Part shown: in pieces, positions 6,496 to 10,013 of the stretch
Numbering within the stretch: position 1 is the first letter of the stretch
Layout: each line of letters opens with the position of its first letter
Assembly: GCA_031551265.1 (NCBI GenBank)
Contig: JAVBNU010000073.1
Location: forward strand, 1 to 10,013
Length of the DNA: 10,013 nucleotides
Direction: 5' to 3'
Source: JAVBNU01 sp031551265
GTDB lineage: Bacteria; Cyanobacteriota; Vampirovibrionia; Gastranaerophilales; Gastranaerophilaceae
Notes under the pieces: generated by a model
Databases searched by the model: none
What the model was told of the DNA's origin: nothing
What the model saw: only the letters and a program-made list of their open reading frames with translations
Position numbers and translations under genes: made by a program

Positions 6496-7566
6496 CTAGG
6501 ACTTTTTCACAACCACATCAGCCGAGTTGACTGAGTAACGTTCTTTGGTGAAAGTAGTTTCGTCGGGTATATCAATTTTGTTTATAATTGAAGCACGTTT
6601 TTTACGGAAAAGCATGTCAACGAATGCCTCAACACGAGTTACAAAGCCAGCCTCGCCGGTATGCTCGTCAACGGTCAAATTCAAAAGAGGCTTTTTAAAA
6701 TGTTTAACTTTTCTGCTTATACGCTCAATCATAAGCGAATCAGGCCCGCATCCAAACGCTGTCAGAGTGATTACTCCGTCAATCTTGTTGTTTTGCAGAT
6801 AATGTCCTGCTGCGCCTGACATTTCGTGCTCGTTTGCCCAATATAAATTTTGCTCAAGTGCCTGAAACCCTTCTACCATTTGTTCTTTTGATAGATTTAA
6901 CGGAGTGTAAGCTTTTACATCAAGTTTTTTCAGCTTATCAATTAATTTCATCGAAATTCTGTCATCATAAAGGTTGTAGCCATGCGCAATAATAGCAACA
7001 TTAATCGGGTATTCGTGCGAATCTTGAGTAATTGTCACTTTACCTGAAACGGCTGTTTTTAACGCCTTTTCGTAGCTCATGCCGGCTTGCACCATAACGT
7101 GGAAATTGTTATGTACTCTCCAGCCTTCTTTGGAGGCATTATAGATTGCTTTTGTGTTTGTTATGCCTAAAGGTTTTACGGCCTCTGCCAAGAATTCGTA
7201 TAATCCCTGATTTTTCGCAGACTTATCAAGAGTTGCGTCGATTATCGTAAAGTCTCTCTTTACAACATTTTTTATAAGGTCGGGCAAACCTCTTATTTTA
7301 GAGCAATTATAAATTTTTGGTGAAATAGATTGGATTGAAGGAATAAGAATCTTATCTACGCCTTTGTCCAGTAGGTTTAGAATGTGACCTACATATATTT
7401 TTACAGGCAGGCACGTTTCTGAAACAACCAGTGAAGAACCAGCTGTCATCATAGATTTTGTCGTCTTGTCGGATAGTATAATCTTAATTCCTAAGGCATT
7501 TAAAAAACCATACCAAAAAGGGTAGTAGCTATAGTATGATAAAGCGCGTGGTATACCAATTTGCAT
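6496..7566 (-). CDS. DUF2229 protein, acyl-CoA dehydratase activase-related
   Basis: The product begins M-Q-I-G-I-P-R-A-L-S-Y-Y and ends in the characteristic F-G-C-G-P-D-S and L-T-V-D-E-H-T-G-E-A-G-F segments of the DUF2229 / 2-hydroxyacyl-CoA dehydratase activase-related family (COG3580-like). Cysteines likely to matter are C52 (S-E-T-C-L-P), C88 (N-C-S) and C273 (G-C-G-P), consistent with an Fe-S or metal site in the family; D300-E-H302 is also conserved-looking. In anaerobes this domain often accompanies, or is fused to, the BcrAD/BadFG ATPase that activates 2-hydroxyacyl-CoA dehydratases. Here it stands alone, with a prenyltransferase downstream, so its biochemical job is not established. 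The start is the ATG at 7566 (356 residues), because the GGAG at 7576-7573 is 6 bases upstream. An in-frame TTG at 7578 overlaps that ribosome site and is unlikely to be used. Confidence 0.85.
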   Translation of the reverse strand: MQIGIPRALSYYSYYPFWYGFLNALGIKIILSDKTTKSMMTAGSSLVVSETCLPVKIYVGHILNLLDKGVDKILIPSIQSISPKIYNCSKIRGLPDLIKNVVKRDFTIIDATLDKSAKNQGLYEFLAEAVKPLGITNTKAIYNASKEGWRVHNNFHVMVQAGMSYEKALKTAVSGKVTITQDSHEYPINVAIIAHGYNLYDDRISMKLIDKLKKLDVKAYTPLNLSKEQMVEGFQALEQNLYWANEHEMSGAAGHYLQNNKIDGVITLTAFGCGPDSLMIERISRKVKHFKKPLLNLTVDEHTGEAGFVTRVEAFVDMLFRKKRASIINKIDIPDETTFTKERYSVNSADVVVKKS

Positions 7567-7572
7567 TATTTT

Positions 7573-7576
7573 CTCC
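7573..7576 (-). promoter_or_regulatory. Ribosome binding site deciding the DUF2229 gene start
   Basis: On the - strand GGAG stands 6 bases before the ATG at 7566. It overlaps the alternative in-frame TTG at 7578, which makes the ATG the better start. Confidence 0.65.
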
Positions 7577-7591
7577 AATTCACTATACCTT

Positions 7592-7597
7592 ATTATA
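7592..7597 (-). promoter_or_regulatory. Candidate -10 box for the DUF2229-UbiA unit
   Basis: A perfect TATAAT on the - strand lies 25 bases upstream of the ATG at 7566, leaving room for a short leader with the ribosome site. No good -35 box is seen at 16-18 bases (ACTTTA at the 17-base position), and the region is very AT-rich, so a chance match is possible. Confidence 0.38.
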
Positions 7598-7737
7598 ATA
7601 TAAAATAATCAAAATAAAGTGTTATTTACAAAAGTAGTAAAATTTTATTAAGAAATGTTAATCAATAAAACAAAATTGCGCACAGTTTTATTTTTACCGT
7701 ACTTGTAAATGTAGAAAACAAATTAGAGAAGGTAACA

Positions 7738-8754
7738 ATGAAAATAAGTGCTAATTTCGCCCCAAATATAAGCTTTGGCGCTAAACGTCCACAAAAACCG
7801 AAACAAGAATTGCGTGTTTGGGATAATGAAACAAAAAAAGGCTGGATACTAACACCTCAACAGTATCAAAAATATATTTATACTCGCCTTGTAGCCGGAA
7901 AAAGGATTAGTAATTCTGTTGAAAAAGAGCCGGTATCATATGGTGTTAATGTAATTCCCAGGGGTGAAACGTATGATGATGAGAGAAAAAGTTTAGACGC
8001 GCATTACTGCTTTTATTATGATATGGAATCAGAACTACCGACTGACACAAAGCAACGTTTGACAGAATGGGGGCTGACGCCGAAAGCTCAGCAAAAATTT
8101 AAGGCGTTGAAAATTGCTCAAGATATTCGTGCTAAAGCCGTTCACGGAGTATCAAAATATACTGATAAGGAACTCTATCAAACCTTAGCAGGCATAATGA
8201 GCGAGTTGGACTATACAAACCCTGACGATGAGCAAGACCTAATTATGCTCGGGCAAATAGACACAAATTTGGACAATGATGAAGAAGACGGTGCTATTGA
8301 AGAACTAAGCGATGAAGCTTATAAACGAATAGGGCAAGAGCTTGTAGATATTGTTTATGAAAATGCACATGTTTACAAAGAAGAACTTATTAAACGCGGC
8401 TTGAATCCTGAGGATAACCCTGCCGTAAAAGCTATGAATGAGGCATTTGAAAAAGAACAAGAAGAAAGCAAAAATGAGGCGCCATCACCACCCAGGCCGA
8501 CCGATATATTTAGAATACAAACTGTAGTTGATAAAAGTTTTCATGAAATAGAAGAGAGGCTTCCTGCTTTAAAAACAAAACCTGAAAAAGCCCAAGAATT
8601 AAAAAATACAATAATACAACTCGTTCGTGAATTTGCACGAGATCTTCCCCTTAATATGACAGATGCGAAATACAATGTTGTAGTAACAGATTATATGCAC
8701 AAAATTATCTCTGAAATCCTTGAAGAACACGGTGAAGATTGGAGATACAAATAA
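7738..8754 (+). CDS. Hypothetical protein with N-terminal ISFG tag, paralog 1
   Basis: I do not recognise a known family for this 338-residue, acidic, soluble-looking protein. It has no hydrophobic signal peptide and no membrane segment. Near the start is N-I-S-F-G (residues 10-14), followed by a basic K/R/P-rich stretch. Blocks shared with the next gene in the same order are Y-T-R (48-50), V-I-P-R-G...Y-D-D-E-R (72-83), Y-C-F-Y-Y-D-M (90-96), K-A-L-K-I-A-Q (122-128), T-D-K-E-L-Y-Q (142-148), Y-K-R-I-G (195-199) and K-R-G-L-N-P-E-D-N-P (219-228). An acidic patch covers about 177-194. A Pro-rich hinge (A-P-S-P-P-R-P, 248-254) separates a C-terminal, probably helical part (255-338). The ATG at 7738 has a good ribosome site and the gene opens a two-gene unit. 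Role unknown. Confidence 0.85.
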   Translation: MKISANFAPNISFGAKRPQKPKQELRVWDNETKKGWILTPQQYQKYIYTRLVAGKRISNSVEKEPVSYGVNVIPRGETYDDERKSLDAHYCFYYDMESELPTDTKQRLTEWGLTPKAQQKFKALKIAQDIRAKAVHGVSKYTDKELYQTLAGIMSELDYTNPDDEQDLIMLGQIDTNLDNDEEDGAIEELSDEAYKRIGQELVDIVYENAHVYKEELIKRGLNPEDNPAVKAMNEAFEKEQEESKNEAPSPPRPTDIFRIQTVVDKSFHEIEERLPALKTKPEKAQELKNTIIQLVREFARDLPLNMTDAKYNVVVTDYMHKIISEILEEHGEDWRYK

Positions 8755-8755
8755 A

Positions 8756-9754
8756 ATGCGTATAGACAGTATTAGCTTTGGCTCACAAAATCATAAAAAC
8801 CGTAAACCGCGTGGCATCAGCGTGCAAGACAAAGTTGAATGTGTTGAAAAATATTTTCCAACTATTAAAGATTACCGGCATGATTTGTACACTCGCATAA
8901 AACAAGGTGACTTGGTTGACGATATAACAAGCTACAATGACCATCTGTACAGTGCGTACGTTGTGCCGAAAGGTGTGTGGTTTGACCCTGAGCGGGATGG
9001 TGCTGAGGAGGATTATTCGTTTTTCTATGACATGGCTGCAGCTGAATTACCGCAAGACTTGAGCGAGTGTGCTGAACGCTTGGGGGTAGATGAAAATGGT
9101 TTAGAAAAGTTAAAAGCATTAAAAATTACACAAGAAATAGTCAGAAAAGCTACACAAGGTCTACCGGCATTGACTGATAGAGAATTATACCAACTCTATG
9201 ATGAAATAATTTTGCCACTTGAAGAGTGCCCTGACCCGATTGTGCAAGGTGAAATTGAGACAATAGCTGAGGCGCTGAATCCGAATCAACGTGAATTAAT
9301 TATTAATCCCGAATTTATGGGGGATGAAACGCTCTATAGAATCGGACGCGATGCGCAAGACGAAGCGTTGGAAGAATTAGCAAAGGTTTCAAGTGAACTC
9401 AAAAAACGCGGGCTAAACCCCGAAGATAATCCTGTAACGAAAGCCCGCAGGGCTGAAACAACTGTGTTTGAGCTGAGTGACAAAGATAATGCCGAGACCT
9501 TTGAACAATTCATGAAAATCAACAAGACCGTGAAAAAAACAATGGCGCTAATCGAGAAAAAAGGTTGGATTGACGAGGATGCAACATATGAAGAGTATGA
9601 AAAGATGCAGAACAGGGTGCGGGAGTCTGTTGTAAAGTATTCTCGAAAAGCACCTAAAAACCTTAGCTCGAAGATGTTTACCAAGAAGTTTATAAAGAAA
9701 TTTTTGGCAGCAATGAAAAAAGCTGAAGAAAACGGCAACAATTTTTTGAGCTAA
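8756..9754 (+). CDS. Hypothetical protein with N-terminal ISFG tag, paralog 2
   Basis: This 332-residue product of unknown function is a full-length paralog of the preceding protein. It starts M-R-I-D-S-I-S-F-G (ISFG at 6-9), again followed by a basic stretch. The shared blocks are Y-T-R (45-47), V-V-P-K-G...F-D-P-E-R (69-80), Y-S-F-F-Y-D-M (87-93), K-A-L-K-I-T-Q (120-126), T-D-R-E-L-Y-Q (140-146), Y-R-I-G (194-197) and K-R-G-L-N-P-E-D-N-P (217-226). The C-terminus (about 250-328) is Lys-rich and probably helical. There is no signal peptide or membrane segment. I chose the ATG at 8756, one base after the stop of paralog 1, because it puts ISFG at the very N-terminus as in the partner. An in-frame TTG at 8720 would add 12 residues encoded inside paralog 1. 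GGAG at 8741-8744 is 11 bases upstream, a long spacing that suggests translational coupling. Confidence 0.83.
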   Translation: MRIDSISFGSQNHKNRKPRGISVQDKVECVEKYFPTIKDYRHDLYTRIKQGDLVDDITSYNDHLYSAYVVPKGVWFDPERDGAEEDYSFFYDMAAAELPQDLSECAERLGVDENGLEKLKALKITQEIVRKATQGLPALTDRELYQLYDEIILPLEECPDPIVQGEIETIAEALNPNQRELIINPEFMGDETLYRIGRDAQDEALEELAKVSSELKKRGLNPEDNPVTKARRAETTVFELSDKDNAETFEQFMKINKTVKKTMALIEKKGWIDEDATYEEYEKMQNRVRESVVKYSRKAPKNLSSKMFTKKFIKKFLAAMKKAEENGNNFLS

Positions 9755-9880
9755 AGTTAAGTAAAATAAAAGTTTTTCTTTTAAAATAATTTTTTTTATG
9801 CCAAAATTAGAATAAGGCTAAATTGTTAGCCTCATTTATTATTAGAGTACGATTACAAGAAATAAAAAGGAAAACAAACA
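9755..9880. other. fusA upstream region
   Basis: This 126-base AT-rich spacer contains an 8-T run at 9790-9797, the hairpin at 9815-9832 and, for fusA, a ribosome site AAAGGA at 9866-9871, 9 bases before the ATG. A possible weak promoter is TTGTTA (9824-9829) with TACGAT (9848-9853) at 18 bases. No gene is recognised, and rpsL and rpsG are absent. Confidence 0.45.
9815..9832 (+). terminator. Hairpin between the ISFG pair and fusA, possible terminator
   Basis: A perfect 7-bp stem, AGGCTAA at 9815-9821 and TTAGCCT at 9826-9832, has the 4-base loop ATTG and is followed by CATTTATTATT. The T content is moderate rather than a clean run, so it is a weak intrinsic terminator candidate for the upstream pair. 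It could instead be a leader hairpin of fusA if transcription starts upstream of it; TAGAAT at 9808-9813 looks like a -10 box but lacks a good -35. Confidence 0.45.
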
Positions 9881-10013
9881 ATGGCAAGACAAACCCCTTT
9901 AGAGAAGGTGAGAAATATCGGTATCGCAGCACACATCGACGCCGGTAAGACTACCACTACAGAACGTATATTGTTTTACACAGGTAAAACACACAAAATT
10001 GGCGAAGTACACG
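9881..10013 (+). CDS. fusA: Elongation factor G, N-terminal fragment
   Basis: EF-G is the GTPase that drives translocation of the ribosome. The window holds the first 44 residues. M-A-R-Q-T-P-L-E-K-V-R-N-I-G-I-A is followed by the G1 P-loop A17-H-I-D-A-G-K-T-T25 and E-R-I-L-F-Y-T-G, ending at G-E-V-H. This N-terminus resembles cyanobacterial EF-G (recalled). The remaining ~650 residues lie beyond the right edge, so I cannot tell a canonical fusA from a second EF-G copy. Its upstream neighbour is the ISFG pair rather than the ribosomal genes rpsL-rpsG that usually precede fusA. Confidence 0.95.
   Translation, partial: MARQTPLEKVRNIGIAAHIDAGKTTTTERILFYTGKTHKIGEVH

Larger units (their letters stand above)
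7567..7737. other. Divergent intergenic region
   Basis: This 171-base, very AT-rich spacer lies between two divergently transcribed units and must hold both promoters. For the + strand gene the best pieces are TTGCGC at 7676-7681 and a poor TGTAAA at 7704-7709, not convincing as a pair. GAGAAGG at 7726-7732 serves as its ribosome site, 5 bases before the ATG at 7738. An AT-only inverted repeat (TTTTATT at 7643-7649, AATAAAA at 7664-7670) could be an operator or chance. No gene or RNA is recognised. Confidence 0.5.

Noticed and set aside
7643..7670. Inverted repeat TTTTATT...AATAAAA in the divergent spacer as an operator
   Set aside because: It is AT-only with a 14-base loop in a very AT-rich spacer and is expected by chance. 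Mentioned in the spacer entry but not called as a site.
8720..8755. TTG start giving paralog 2 an extra 12 N-terminal residues
   Set aside because: This would be encoded inside the end of paralog 1 and would bury the ISFG tag. The ATG at 8756 matches the partner's layout.
9798..9815. Tiny upstream reading frame M-P-K-L-E before fusA
   Set aside because: Five codons with no ribosome site, and it lies upstream of or inside the likely promoter and hairpin region. There is no support for translation.

Overview
This AT-rich window reads as a bacterial chromosome segment with a standard genetic code and Shine-Dalgarno-type starts. The closest fit I can suggest is a gut-type relative of Cyanobacteria (Vampirovibrionia/Melainabacteria, Gastranaerophilales-like). 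The reasons are a cyanobacteria-like EF-G N-terminus, an arginine-sensitive type of acetylglutamate kinase, a strongly AT-biased genome, and two hypothetical proteins that begin with an 'ISFG' tag I associate, from memory only, with this group. No marker in the window proves the placement.

Layout, left to right. (1) Positions 1-2091: the tail of argJ, then argB and argD, tightly packed on the + strand. This is a cyclic-pathway arginine operon. (2) Positions 2092-2333: a gene-free stretch packed with five short hairpins. Three have the 'GTAG + immediate small palindrome' build of REP elements, the substrates of RAYT transposases. Two are GC-rich hairpins of a second family. (3) Positions 2334-5561: carB, the full-length large subunit of carbamoyl-phosphate synthetase, which feeds arginine and pyrimidine synthesis. 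Its final codons and stop lie inside a fourth, inverted GTAG-hairpin that fills the junction with the convergent gene. (4) Positions 5584-7566, - strand: a two-gene unit with a DUF2229 (acyl-CoA dehydratase activase-related) protein first and a UbiA-family membrane prenyltransferase second. (5) Positions 7738-9754, + strand: two adjacent full-length paralogous soluble proteins of unknown function, almost abutting, both starting with ISFG. (6) Positions 9881-10013: the start of fusA (EF-G), cut by the window edge.

How they work together: ArgJ makes N-acetylglutamate by recycling the acetyl group, ArgB phosphorylates it, and ArgD transaminates the later semialdehyde. CarB supplies the carbamoyl phosphate that joins ornithine. 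The minus-strand pair and the paralogous pair have no visible link to arginine synthesis. The most noteworthy items are the GTAG-hairpin (REP-like) elements with their composite arrangement, the insertion-like overlap with the carB stop codon, and the uncharacterised tandem ISFG paralogs.
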